Assembly (NCBI GenBank): GCA_030765055.1
Contig: CM060950.1
Span: 465,416,995 to 465,480,994, forward strand
Reading direction: 5' to 3'
Length of the DNA: 64,000 bases
DNA from: Mantis religiosa
Taxonomy: Eukaryota; Arthropoda; Insecta; Mantodea; Mantidae
Under the pieces are notes generated by a model. That model worked only from the letters and a program-made list of their open reading frames with translations, did not search any database and was not told the DNA's origin. Numbering within the stretch: position 1 is the stretch's first letter; every line of letters starts with the position of its first letter. A program made the position numbers and the translations under genes. This document shows, piece after piece, positions 41,219 to 53,257 of this stretch.

Positions 41219-41344
41219 TGTAAATAGTGTAATGTAATCTCCCAATTGTGTATTATATTATCACAAAGTTTCATGTGTGTCCTATTATTGGTTCGAAAGT
41301 TATGACCTATTGAGATGGTTCAGCTTTATTTGGATCACACTGTC

Positions 41345-41940
41345 GTTTAATTCAAAGCTTAATATGCCCTTAAATAAAGAGGAATTTAATAGAGAATATA
41401 AACATATAAATATTGCTTTAATTAATGGTTTAATAAAGATTTTATTCATAACAAGATTGAAAAATTTAAATATTAAAATGTATATGGTGTTTCTACCCTT
41501 CAAAAATAAAAGTTTATTATAATTTTAAATAATTTACTTACCATTCTTGGGACAATAAACAGTTTCACTTTTTTTTAAAAAAAGAATTCGGTATACTTTT
41601 GGTTCCTCAAAATAAATATTATAACATTTTTGCTACATTTTTCTAAAAAAAGATAAAATTTCCGATAGTAAAAAAAAATCTGGCACTAATCAATTTGTTT
41701 AGATTGCAACCAGGTTTACATTGGAAGGGCCAAACGTAATTTGGGAACGAAAATGAAGGAACATTTTAGAAATATTAGGTATCAACACACTGATAAATCC
41801 GCTGTGTGTAGTCATTTTTGATCATTTAACCATAAAATAAATCCAGAAGTTAAATTATTAAAACAATTAAGTGGCCCAATAGATTTAATGGTTGGAAAAA
41901 AAATATCAAAAATAGATATCGCCCTGTGCTGGGTTTGAAG
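41345..41940 (+). pseudogene. Penelope-like element fragment with GIY-YIG nuclease
   Basis: KLNMPLNKEEFNREYKHINI matches the linker after the reverse transcriptase of the PLE at 52 kb. After frame changes LDCNQVYIGRAKRNLGTKMK and EHFRNI follow, then DKSAVCSHF and FNHKINPEVKLLKQLSGPID. This is the GIY-YIG endonuclease of Penelope-like elements, which nicks the target DNA. The YIG motif and the following Arg are present. 5' truncated, several frameshifts, inactive. Confidence 0.82.
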
Positions 41941-42329
41941 CCATGATCCGGGAACCAGAGTTTAGCATGTTACTCCTGCAACACGGATGTCGACAGATGT
42001 CAACGGAAACCTATACCAACTCTGGGAAAGTTTCTTCAGGAAGCACTACGTTTATACCTTAAGGATAGATTTACTGACATATATGCCAACAGAAATCCCG
42101 CGGGGCGAAATTCCGGCGCACCGATGCTGCTGATTTCACATACATTACAGAATGCAAACACTTGAATATCAAGATTCCTCTCTGAAACACCTCTAATTTT
42201 CATGCATACTTAACAGCAACAATATGAAGTTGACTCTTGATCCTTTACAATAAGGAGTTTCTTATTATGTCACTAATTGATTTATTTTATTTATTTAAAG
42301 ACTTTTAAATACGTGTATTATATTAGACT
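41941..42329. other. No gene recognised; weak tRNA-like B box
   Basis: GGCTTCAAACCCAGC on the minus strand near 41,940 could be a degraded SINE B box. The remainder is AT-rich without motifs. A stretch at 42,262-42,325 resembles 44,813-44,880. Confidence 0.4.
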
Positions 42330-44800
42330 TTTTTTTATTTACATCCTCCAAATTTAAATATTTTGGGACGATGAATGAAATGTTCAAATGAGTACAGGAT
42401 ACACGGAGCTTAGAGTTACCAGACATTCATCTTTCAGGATAAGAGAAAACCTCCAACGTTAAGTCACATCGAACGGTGAATGAAATGATGTTCTCATGAG
42501 TTCAGGGTACTTAGAGCTTAGAGTTATCAGACATTCATCTTTCATGATAAGGTAAAACCTCCAACTTAATTCATATCGGACAATGAATGAAATTATGTTA
42601 GAAGAGTTCAGGATACATAGAGCTTAGAGTTATCATTCATCTTTCAGTATAAGAGAAAACCTCCAACGTTAATTCATATCGGACGATGAATGAAATGATG
42701 TTCAAATGAGTCCAGGGTACATAGAGCTTACAGTTACCAGACATTCAACTTTCAGGATAAGGGAAAACCTCCAAACTTAGGTCATATGAGACGATGACTG
42801 AAATGATGTTCAAAGAGTCCAGGGTACATAGAGCTTAGAGTTACCAGACTTTCATCTTTCAGAATAAGGGAAAACCTCCAACGTTAAGTCATATCAGACT
42901 GTGAATGAAATTATGTTCATAGTCCAGGATACATAGAGCTTAGAGTTACCAGACATTCAACTTTCAGGATAAGGGAAAACCTCCAAACTTAGGTCATATG
43001 AGACGATGACTGAAATGATGTTCAAAGAGTCCAGGGTACATAGAGCTTAGAGTTACCAGACTTTCATCTTTCAGAATAAGGGAAAACCTCCAACGTTAAG
43101 TCATATCAGACTGTGAATGAAATTATGTTCATAGTCCAGGATACATAGAGCTTAGAGTTACCAGACATTCATCTTACAGGATAAGGTAAAACCTCCAACG
43201 TTAAGTCATATCAGACTGTGAATGAAATTATGTTCATAGTTCAGGATACATAGAGCTTAGAGTTACCAGACTTTCATCTTTCAGAATAAGGGAAAACCTC
43301 CAACGTTAAGTCATATCAGACTGTGAATGAAATTATGTTCATAGTCCAGGATACATAGAGCTTAGAGTTACCAGACATTCATCTTACAGGATAAGGTAAA
43401 ACCTCCAACGTTAAGTCATATCAGATGGTGAATGAAATGATATTCAGATTCCAGAGTCCATAGAGCTTAGAGTTACCAGACATTCAACTTTCAGGATAAG
43501 GGAAACCCTCCAACGTTAATTCATATTGGATGATGCATGAAATGATATTCAGAGTCCAGGGTACATAGAGCTTAGAGTTACCAGACATTCATCTTTCAGG
43601 ATGAGAGAAAACCTCCAATGTTAAGTCATATCAGACGATGAATAAAATGATGCTCAAATCAGCCCCAGGCTCCACAGAGCTTAGATTTATCAGACATTCA
43701 TCTTTCAGGATAAGGTAAAACCTCCAACGTTAATTCATATCGGACAATGAATGAAATTATGTTCAAAGAGTTCAGGGTACTTAGAGCTTAGAGTTACCAG
43801 ACATTTATCTTTCAGGATAAGGTAAAACCTCCAACGTTAAGTCATATCGGACGATGAATAGAATGAAGTACAAAGATTTCAGGTTCCATAGAACTTAGAG
43901 TTACCAGACATTTACCTTACAGGATAAGGAAAACCTTCAACGTTAAGTCATACCGGACGATGAATGAAATGTGTTCAAACGAGTGCAGGGTACATAGAGC
44001 TTAGAGTTACCAGACATTTACTTTACAGGATAAGGGTAACACTTCAACGTTAAGTCATATCGGACGATGAATGAAATGTGTTCAAATGAGTACAGGATAC
44101 ATAGAGCTTAGAGTTATTAGACATTCATCTTTCAGGATAAGAGAAAACCTCCAACGTTAAGTCATATCGGACGATGAATGAAATGATGTTCAAATGAGTC
44201 CAGGGTACATAGAGCTTAGTTATCAGACATTCATCTTTCAGGATAAGAGAAAACCTCCAACGTTAAGTCATATCGGACGATGAATGAAATGATGTTCAAA
44301 TGAGTCCAGGGTACATAGAGCTTAGTTATAAGACATTCATCTTTCAGGATAAGAGAAAACCTCCAACGTTAAGTCATATCGGACGATGAATGAAATGATG
44401 TTCAAATGAGTCCAGGGTACATAGAGCTTAGTGTTATCAGACATTCATCTTTCAGGATAAGAGAAAACCTCCAACGTTAAGTCATATCGGACGATGAATG
44501 AAATGATGTTCAAATGAGTCCAGGGTACATAGAGCTTAGTGTTATCAGACATGCATCTTTTAGGATAAGAGAAAACCTCCAACGTTAAGTCATATCGGAC
44601 GATGAATGAAATGATGTTCAAATGAGTCCAGGGTACATAGAGCTTAAAGTTACCAGACATTCATCTTACATGATAAGGGAAACCCCAGGAAAAACCTTAT
44701 CTAGGTAACTCACCCAATCAAGGATTCGAACCGGGTACTTTTGAACGTGAGTGACATACGTTAACACCTACGCCACTGAGGTGGGCCCTAATCCTCCGAA
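42330..44800 (-). repeat. SINE A satellite array 4 (type I) with tRNA-like head
   Basis: About 22 monomers of 100-108 bp. The left edge is the SINE 3' end (TTTTTTTATTTACATCCTCC). The right edge passes into the head (TTATCTAGGTAACTCACCC, GGATTCGAACCGGG, CACTGAGGTGGGC). A two-monomer block (42,770-42,950 and 42,985-43,140 and on) is repeated, and the last five monomers (44,130-44,650) are nearly identical, so amplification was stepwise. Confidence 0.92.
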
Positions 44801-45285
44801 GTAGGACTTCATTATTTTGTCACTAATTGGCTTTCATTATTTATTTTAAAAATTAAAAATACGTGAGTTATGTCTGGGCCATAGTAACGTAATTAGGGAA
44901 ATATGTAGCAACGTTAATTCTTGAAAGCGATGATTGGAATTTTCTAAGGCTATGCAAATACAAGAGGGGTTGCGTTATCACGTTTTCCACATCTCCCCCT
45001 CCGTCACCTCCCTGGGAGAGGGATTGCAGCTCAATAAGTGCTCCAACTGCTTAATTACTCATTAATTTTATCGTCAATGGAAGAAATAAAAGACATATAC
45101 AACATTCAACCCTGAAAATCTGTTTTCACAGCTAATACAGTGACCTTTAATTAGTTCCTTATTATTTTCTACTTAGTGGGTGGAGAAAGGTTAGCGTTAA
45201 GCCCAAAAATTTGATACCAAAATTTCATTGCGAAAACACGTTTTGCATTTTTTTAAACTCATGTTCTGCAACGTTGTCATATCGG
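44801..45285. other. No gene recognised
   Basis: AT-rich. The first 70 bp resemble the left flank of array 4 (see findings). Confidence 0.5.
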
Positions 45286-45289
45286 ACAA

Positions 45290-45525
45290 TGCATCGGTAG
45301 CGTAGATGGTAGCGTCTGCTTCACATTCAAGATGTCCCGAGTTCGAATTTTTGTTAGGCTGAGATACCTGGATAAGGTTTTTATCCAGGGTTTTCCCTTA
45401 TCCTGATAGGCGAATGGCGTGTAACTCTAAGCTCCATTGACCCCGGACTCATTTGAGCATCATGTCACCCATTTCATTTATCGTCCGGTATGACATCTCG
45501 TTAGAGGACGTGAAGTACAAAAAAA
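45290..45525 (+). repeat. SINE A, full-length sense copy
   Basis: CGGTAGCGTAGATGGTAGCG (A box), GAGTTCGAATTTTTG (B box), body and an A-rich tail at 45,512-45,525. A further antisense copy joins its tail directly. Confidence 0.85.
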
Positions 45526-45715
45526 ATGTGAAATGATGTTTAAATGAGCGCAGAGTACGTAGAGCTTAAAGTTACCTACATCTGTATTTCAGGACAAGGG
45601 AACCGCAGAAAAGGAAACCTTATCCAGGTAACTCACTCTGTACGAGATTCGAACTCGGGACCTCTTGAACCTTTGGCAGACACGGTACCATATACGCCAC
45701 AGAGGCGGGCATATT
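45526..45715 (-). repeat. SINE A, antisense copy, tail to tail with the previous one
   Basis: Body ATGATGTTTAAATGAGCGC to head GAGATTCGAACTCGGG and CACAGAGGCGGGC. Confidence 0.85.
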
Positions 45716-45766
45716 TTGCATTCGTGTTTATGTGTGCGAACATAACTCAAAAAACGAAAAGAAGGT

Positions 45767-45975
45767 GCCCGCCTCTGTGGCGTAGACGATAGCGTGTCTA
45801 CCACAGAATGAAAAGATCCCGAGTTCGTCGATCAGGCTGATAAGGTTTTTTCTTGTCTTAAGAGATGAATGACTGGTAACGCTAAGCTCTATGGAACCTG
45901 GATTAATTTGATCCTTAGACCCATCGTCCGATATCGCTTAACGTTGGACGTAAATTTAAAAAATAAATAAATAAA
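45767..45975 (+). repeat. SINE A, sense copy with shortened head
   Basis: GCCCGCCTCTGTGGCGTAGA head, a B box reduced to GAGTTCGTCGATCAGG, body, and tail AAATTTAAAAAATAAATAAATA. Confidence 0.85.
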
Positions 45976-46169
45976 TATTCCAAAGCTTTGACACGAAATT
46001 TTTCAAGAAGGCTTTCCAGCCCTAACTACCCTTTACCTGGAAAAGTTTCTGAACATTTTGATTTTTTTTTAAATTGTTCTATTTTTTTTATTCGAATTCC
46101 TTATGTTTAAGATATATATCTTCAATTTAATTCTGAACCACTTTTACATTAACTGCTAAATTGTAAAGA

Positions 46170-46382
46170 GCCCGCCTCTGTAGCGTAGGTGGTAGCGTGC
46201 TTACCACATATTGAAAATATCCCGAGTTCGAATCTCGGTCAGGGTAAGCTTTCTGGATAAGTTTTTTTTTTCCGGTGTTTTCCCTTATCCTGAAAGACGA
46301 ATGTCTGGTAACTCTAACACCTATGTACCCTGAACTCATTTAAGCAACATTTCATTCATCATCCGATAAGACTTAATGTTGA
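46170..46382 (+). repeat. SINE A, sense copy
   Basis: GCCCGCCTCTGTAGCGTAGG to AAGACTTAATGTTGAA, no A tail. The next copy begins immediately, so the two form a dimer. Confidence 0.88.
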
Positions 46383-46620
46383 AGTCCGCCTCGGTAGCGT
46401 AGATGGTAGCGTGTCTGCCCCACGCTCAAGAGGTCCCGAGTTCGAATCTCGGTCAGGCTGAGTTACCTGGATATGGTTTTCTCCGGGTTTTTCCCTTATC
46501 CTGAAAGACGAATATCTGGTCACTCTAAGCTCCATGGACCCCGGACTCATTTGAGCATCATCCATTCCATTCATCATCCGATATGACTTAACGTTGGAGG
46601 ACGTAAAGATAAAAAGATAA
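46383..46620 (+). repeat. SINE A, reference-quality sense copy
   Basis: A box TAGCGTAGATGGTAGCGTG, B box GAGTTCGAATCTCGG, body CCTTATCCTGAAAGACGAAT through GACTTAACGTTGGAGGACGT, and a short A-rich tail. It gives the order of segments used here to interpret the satellite arrays. Confidence 0.92.
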
Positions 46621-46916
46621 AATATTACACAAAAAGGAGATCTCGTTATTAAACACGCCATTTATTTGGAGTTAAACATTTCTTAGATTTCATTTTTATT
46701 GGTCTGAATTTTCCTCGTTTTCCTCGATATGCAAAGGGTATAGAATTTGAAAGCCATCACATGGCAATTAGTTCTTAAAACATTTGACTATTATTTATAA
46801 GCTCCTGCGTTCTCCTATACCCATTGTAGCTGTAATAACACCATCTGTACATAAATTATGACTATAACATGGAGTGAAAAAACAACCGTTTTTTAAGAAA
46901 TTTCTATAAAAGTGTG

Positions 46917-47166
46917 GTGGTGGTGGTGTGTAGTGTTTAACGCCCGCTTTTACTACATACGGCACCGCAGGCGGTGACACTGATGATACATGAGATGTAG
47001 ATGGAGCACCGGTGGAATGAGATGGCGGGGGAAACCGGAGGTCCAGGAGAAAACCCGCCCCAACGCCGTGTTGTCCACCACAAATCTCACTTTGCGGTCA
47101 CCTGGGATCGAACCCGGGCCGCCTTGGTGAGAGCCAAGCGGTCTAACCACTGAGTCACGGCGTGGC
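46917..47166 (-). mobile_element. SINE family E, full antisense copy with 15-bp TSD
   Basis: TTCTATAAAAGTGTG at 46,902-46,916 and 47,167-47,181 flanks a complete family E unit (head with GATCGAACCCGGGCC and AACCACTGAGTCACGG on this strand). A GGTGGTGGTG run at its 3' end may be tail-derived. Confidence 0.93.
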
Positions 47167-47181
47167 TTCTATAAAAGTGTG

Positions 47182-47790
47182 ATTGCACATATCTGATTTG
47201 TGTAACATATGACCAATTGGCTAGGGGGACCGAGTAGCATACACTTGCTTGTGCTTGCAGTTCCGAATATAAGTTGTTATACCTCCTGAAGTTCTAAATA
47301 CATCTCAATAAATCTTTTCTTCACTTAGTACACATCTTAGGGAACGTTGGTGTAAATTTTCATGATTCTAGGATGTCAAAATCAAAATATAAAAAAGAAA
47401 TCATTTAATATATATTAATTCTTAGATATAAAAAATTAGGCCTCTTTAGGTACTATTATAGGTGTTATCTTTATGAAACTATACACGCTGGTTGTATATT
47501 TCATACCTGAGAAGTGTGACAAGAATTATGTTTCTAGCATAAATAGATCATCTCTTGTAATTTTTTTACGTTTTATGAAGAAATTAGTTGTAAATATTTT
47601 ATTTTTTTCTGACAAAGCACCATATAATATCTAAAATATTAATTTTAAACATCTAAAGGTTAGGGCAAATTTATTATAGAATATTAAAAATAACTGTGCC
47701 AAATATCAGTGTTTTATCTCTCATTGTTTTTGAGAAAATGCTGCAAAAGTAACGAATATGGTAATTTATGGGACGTGTGTGTAATTTTTT
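47182..47790. other. No gene recognised
   Basis: AT-rich, with no repeat family of the window and no coding motif. Confidence 0.5.
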
Positions 47791-47925
47791 TTTATTTACA
47801 CACGAGACATAGACACATACGTACTACGCCCATATCCAAGGCGGGAATAGAACCCGTGACTCTACGCGACGGAATGCTAGAGACATACGCTCTCTCGACC
47901 ATAGCTACGATGGCCGGCCAAGTTG
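47791..47925 (-). repeat. tRNA-like sequence, probable SINE of another family
   Basis: Minus strand GGTCGAGAGAGCG (weak A box) and CACGGGTTCTATTCCCGCC (B box), preceded on the plus strand by a T run that could be an A tail. No TSD found. It is not a functional tRNA, because no cloverleaf with matching acceptor stem closes around it. Confidence 0.55.
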
Positions 47926-48399
47926 AAGTTTATTAGCCGGGCAAAAATTTTAACGCCCGAGACGTTTAGCTAAGAGCAAAACCTCCCTATTCACATACGT
48001 CATTTTATCCGTTACCTAAGAAAAAATAGACTTGAGTTATAATTTATCAAAAATATTAAACATTGCTTTAGAATCTATGTTTTTACTAGGTGTAAGATGA
48101 TATAGGGGGCGTTGAATAGCGAAAAATCGTAACTATGGTGATGCAAAAATAACAAATGTTAAACTGTATGTCCAAATGAGTGATTGAGGCGACGAAAGCT
48201 TTATACTTGAAGAAATTCGAGAAGAAGTTCGAATTGCTGATTTTAGTTTGCTGCCAATCATCTGCAATTAATGACAAAGAGTACATTCAAAGATGTCGTA
48301 TGTTAGTTTTTTGTTTCTCAGATTACTAAAGAAAAATTGAGCATCGGACTAAGCCATCGACAAGGTAATCGATAGTCAAATGTCTTTGACCCTAGGAGT
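47926..48399. other. No gene recognised
   Basis: The minus-strand frame 48,086-48,286 has no motif. Confidence 0.5.
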
Positions 48400-48975
48400 T
48401 CCTAAAGAATGATGTGTTTTTGTCTTATATTGACTCTGGTACAGATAACTCGACTCTTTGCAGAGATTATTCATGTCTAACAGTAAAAGGTCTACTTTTC
48501 AGTAACAAAAGTATCGCGTAATGATGTGTTTTTGTCTCCTATTGACTCTGGTACAGATAATTCTACTCTTAGCAGAGATTATTCATGTCTAACAGTAAAA
48601 GGTGTACTTTTCAGTAACAAAAGTATCGCGTAATTATGTGTTTTTGTCTCATATTGACTCTGGTAGAGATAATTCGACTCTTTGCAGAGATTATTCATGT
48701 CTTAACAGTAAAATGTCAACTTTTCAGTAACAAAGGTATCGCGTAATTATGTGTTTTTGTCTCATATTGGACTCTGGTAGAGATAATTCGACTCTTTGCA
48801 GAGATTATTCATGTCTTAGAGTAAAAGGCCTACTTTTCAGTAACAAAAGTATCGCGTAATGTGTTTTTGTCTCATACTGACTCTGGTAGAGATAGTTCGA
48901 CTCTTTGCAGAGATTATTCATGACTAACAGTAAAGAATCTACTTTTCAGTAACAAAAGTATCGCGTAATGGTGTT
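48400..48975. repeat. Minisatellite, about 5 units of 109-113 bp
   Basis: CAGTAACAAAAGTATCGCGT recurs at 48,500, 48,612, 48,725 (one change), 48,838 and 48,947. Between copies lie TGTTTTTGTCTC, TTGACTCTGGTA and GCAGAGATTATTCATG. It is unrelated to SINE A. Confidence 0.93.
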
Positions 48976-50361
48976 TTTTTTTTCTTATGGTTGCGGATAA
49001 ATGTAGTTTTCTGTAATACTCGTTTAAAGGTGTGACTCATGTGCAATTTAAAGGGCGCCTGGATTTTTTTTCCATTGCTAATTACGCAGTAAACACAATA
49101 AAGTGAAAATTATCTAGTACAGAAAAGAATGGAGAATGTCTTAATGTTAAAACCTCAAAACACCATTTTTGAATGTGTATTCTTCCCAGTTCGCCTAAGT
49201 GCAAGAGCTTCTTCACTGTGGAGATAACTCTTTGTAACGTTTTGCTTAGCAACGTGACAAGATCGGAAATCTCGTCGAGTCATCTCGTTTTTTTACCTTC
49301 CTAATGCAAGTTCTTCGCGGCAGCCACTGAACCTTTCTTACAGCACTTTCCTAACGTGCTGTTGCATTATATATACATGTTACGTGCCACTCTTAAACAC
49401 TAACATATAACAATAATAATAACAATCGCTAAAGTTCAACAATGTACTATTATTTAGCTACATCTAGCATGCGCTGCCAGCCCATGCGTACTAGCGGGCT
49501 CGGCGAAAATAGCTTCACGAGTCCATGCCTTAAAGTCAATGCATCCGTTGAATTTTGGTTAAAAATCGTGATTTTCTTACACGTTATATCATTGGAGTTT
49601 TAATATTAAAGTCAGAATTGCCTACTTGAATGTTCCAGAAACATTTTAACACTGCGTTGAGCTTCAAAATTTACTTTTCTTGATTCCTTTTTACTTTTCA
49701 AAATGCTGTCGGACGACAGTTTATAATTAGTTTAAAGTTTTAATCCATTAAAAATTGTTGTGCACTAGTTAAGAAGTTAAATACGTTGTAGAAATTAGTG
49801 ATTTTGCGTTACTCAAACTGAAAAAAGTTTTAAAAATTCAGTAAACCTGTAAAAATGTAATCAAAATTACGAAATAACTACACAATTTCTTTATAACTGT
49901 ATTGTAAGTTCAAATTAAACATTTATTTCATATCAGAACAATTAATTACGAATAAAAAGTTAACAGCTGAATTAATAATTGTTTGAATAAGTCGTTAAGT
50001 TTTTATGGGTAATGCGTGTATTGTATAACAATTCAAAGTAATTTGAAGATAATGTTCACAGATGCATTGTAGGTAAGGAATGAACCGTGATGCAACATTT
50101 TCTCTGAAGAGTGAATTATTTAATTTTCCTGCAACTGAAAATGTAATGAAACAGTTTGTATTTTAAAAATTGATCTATTTTGGTTACATTATAGCAGACG
50201 CCTGCCACTCCCTCAATACTTGAACCCAAGAGCTTTTCTGTAACAAAGGGAAATAAAATGCAAACTTTTTTACGATCACAATAATAAACATTTGACAGTA
50301 TTAATGCGTAAAAAATAGAAGCTAGCCACGGTGAAGCAACAAATACTACATAAAACATAGG
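48976..50361. other. No gene recognised
   Basis: AT-rich. The last 60 bases (about 50,305-50,361) resemble the PLE-associated sequence at about 51,990-52,045. Confidence 0.5.
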
Positions 50362-50460
50362 TATTTGTAACAAAACTTCACTTATCTTTTAAGGAAACTG
50401 ATGAAAATTTCAAATTTTCATCAATTTCCTTAAAAGATAAGCGAAGTTTTGCTACAAATA
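50362..50460. repeat. Long hairpin of PLE terminal sequence
   Basis: Arms of 49 bp (50,362-50,410 and 50,412-50,460) pair with about three mismatches around a single C. Each arm includes the CTTCACTTATCTTTTAAG-type sequence that also lies at the 3' side of the PLE at 52,045-52,070 and, inverted, near 55,055-55,080. It looks like two PLE termini joined end to end. Confidence 0.8.
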
Positions 50461-51595
50461 ATTATATTATATGCAGTATTGACAGTTTTATTTACAGGGA
50501 TTTATGAAATAACGTGCAACATTATGAAAATGGCCAAAGTGTAAAATTATTGAGTTACGCTCTTTAGGGAAAATGTTTCCAAAGGGATTTAGTACACAAG
50601 CGTATTTGAGAAATACATTTCTGAGTTTAATACTACAACATTTTCACCTCCCACTACTTTAACCTGGCTGTTTTTTACGGATGGAACGGTGTCAAGATGC
50701 TTTAACCCTGTAACTGCAGTTCCATGCCACACTTTCCTCATTTGGAAACAATGTGACATCGCAAAATAAGGAAAACTAACATTTCAGCTCTTAAGGTGAT
50801 GTTCTACACTAATAGGCAGGATCACGTTTCAAATAAAACTTACCTCGAGGTTGTAGGAGATGAAAATTGGTTTCTTTCACGTATTCTGGACTAAAGCGTC
50901 TATCACGTTCGTAATCTGTTTCACAACTGCCGTGTCTGGCGTTGGTGTTCTGTGGGCAACACACCTGGAGTGGCGCTGGCACAACCTATCGGCAGCAGAG
51001 CGTAACTCTATCTGCCTCCAGATGTCGCCAGGAGAACACTGCACACAGTCAATTCAAACGCGCACGTTTATATAGGGAGGGGTCGCAACAATCATCCAAT
51101 TTTAATAAGAGCTCAGTTTCAACTATGCAGTTCCTTTTTATGTTGTCTTAATAGGTTCGCAGTAAGTGCTTAAACCAGTGGAGTACAAATCAGTGGGTGT
51201 GACGTCAATTCACACCGCTATACATGCACTCTCATAACAATATAATGAGGGGGAGGGGGCACAGGACGTGGAGTTGCTAAACCCGAACCCTGCTCATGGA
51301 GAATTTCGTTCGCTATCCACTACAGACTAAAGCACATAATGATACTAAACTGGCGGATAAGATTAATGATTTTATAGAGAAGTGACAAATGACATTTGTC
51401 ATGACATTTGTTAAATCGTTAAATCATTTATGTGTACATATCCTCAACTCTAAAATATTTGTATACAATTGGGCTTCATTTATAACAAACAATGAAAAAT
51501 AAAAAATACTAGACAAAAGTGTAACGTCCTCATCCCAGGTCTAAACTCTTGTTTTCAGAGAGATGGGTATTATAAAACCAAAATATTTATCTCTC
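50461..51595. other. No gene recognised
   Basis: A GC-richer patch at 50,930-51,075 has two overlapping short frames without motifs. Nothing else is supported. Confidence 0.5.
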
Positions 51596-51599
51596 TTTC

Positions 51600-51873
51600 T
51601 AATGATCTTAATTTGCCGATAAATTTCAATTGGTCTCACTTTCCTAGCATTCAGAAAACGAATCACAGATCTGATTTCACAAGCGGCGGGATTTTCAATC
51701 AACACCGACATTGTAAACAAGCACAACATAGCGTACGTGGCTGACAGCGATCTCACAATGGCGCACGTTTCTTCTCCTTGATACAGAGTGCCTACCGCGC
51801 ATGTACGGAACTGCGATCGCAGCGCTGCAGCGGAGATAAATTGAAACAGAACTTACTTTCTGGACGCTCTTTG
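51600..51873 (-). pseudogene. Mariner-like element, 5' end and transposase N-terminus, second family
   Basis: The right end has the terminal repeat CCAGAAAGTAAGTTCTG and TA at 51,874-51,875. On the minus strand MSVLIENPAACEIRSVIRFL and NARKVRPIEIYRQI give the first helix-turn-helix of a mariner transposase. The match to the 56,966 element ends there and unrelated sequence follows. Truncated, with no catalytic part. Confidence 0.82.
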
Positions 51874-51989
51874 TATTTTCCATGGGTTATCTCTCAAGAT
51901 TTTGAAAATATTAACGTTTTTATTCCTTAACACGATGTAATTTTCAAAAACATGAGCAGTGACAAAAAAGGGAGAATGTGAACGTAGAA

Positions 51990-53257
51990 AATGCAGCTAG
52001 CTACAGTGAAACAATGAATATTATACAAATATAACTATTTGTAACAAAAACTTCACTTATCTTAAGAAAATGATGTTAATTGTTCTTTCTAATTGAAATG
52101 GATTTCGGGAACTCTTGTCCACATCTTCAGTCAAAGAAAAACACAGAGAAAACAAATTCGTCATTAAGGAAGTTACCAGTATTACCAAAATCTGAAAACG
52201 AAACAAAGTTGAGAGCAGAATCAACTGTTGGTATTTCAAAATTCATTATGCGATGTTTAATTTTTAAAATAAATATATTTTCCCAAACCAGTAAATCTAT
52301 CGGGCCATTTAATTGTTTTAATAATCGAATTTCAGTATTTAAAAATGACCAAAAATGATCTTCTATGGCTGATTTATCAGTTTGTTTATGTTACGAAAAT
52401 ATTCTTTTGTTCTGGTTTGCAAATTACGTTTCGTCCTACCCGATCACAATCCAAACAATCAAATTGATAAATACCACATTTTTTATTATTAGGAATGTCA
52501 TCTTTTTTAGAAAAAATGTAGTAAAGTTTTAATACTATATTTACCTTTATGAACGAAAGTTATACCAACTTCTTTAAAAAATTTGAAAATGTTTATTTAC
52601 CCAAGGATGGTAAGTATATTTTTTTAAAATTATAATCGTCAATTACTTTTTAAAAGTAGAAATATCATTAACAGTTTTTTGATATTTAAATTTTTCAATC
52701 TTCTTTTGTATAAAGTCTTTATTAAAACCATTAATTAAAGCAGTATTAATAATATGTTTATATTCTTTATTAAATTCTTCTTTATTCAGGGATATATTTG
52801 TTAATCTACAAATCAAACTATTAAAAACAGCAAATTTAGGTCAAAAAGGCTTAAAACTTTTATTTTTTATGTAATTTTTATGTAATTATCATAATGAGTA
52901 GATTTCCTAAAAATACCAAAATCTAATTTGTGATAATTCCTCATCATCTTCAAATATAGAAAAGGAAGAAATCCATTAATTTCAGTTTCTAATCAGAATT
53001 TTATAGCTTTATCTTGTAAATTTAGTAATTTTAAAGCATAATTTATTTTTTTATCAGGAACAATAGCAAAAATATCATCAGCATATCTATACCAAACTGT
53101 AAAAATCAAAGGGAATGCTTTAGTGACTTGCATTTCGAAAAAGCTCATAAAAAGATCAGCAAGATAAGGTGAAAGAGGATTATCCATTGCTAAGCCAGAA
53201 GTTTGTTGAAAAAATTCACCATTAAAGGTGAAACAATTTTGATCCAAACAAAAATCA
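51990..53257 (-). pseudogene. Penelope-like element: reverse transcriptase core, linker and GIY-YIG
   Basis: Minus strand. DQNCFTFNGEFFQQTSGLAM and NPLSPYLADLFMSF are followed by VWYRYADDIFAIV, with the catalytic YADD of the reverse transcriptase. Downstream are the KEYKHI linker and CGIYQFDCLDCDR, then, after a 1-2-base loss, GRTKRNLQTRTKEYFRNI of the GIY-YIG nuclease. The YIG tyrosine itself falls in the lost bases. The order RT then GIY-YIG is diagnostic of Penelope-like elements. Several frameshifts make it inactive. The N-terminal part lies at 54,464-54,757, beyond an insertion. Confidence 0.87.

Noticed and set aside
50362..50460. Hammerhead ribozyme at a PLE end
   Set aside because: CTGATGA is present in one arm, but the GAAA and cleavage-site blocks cannot be placed around the proper stems. 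The sequence is better described as a simple inverted repeat.
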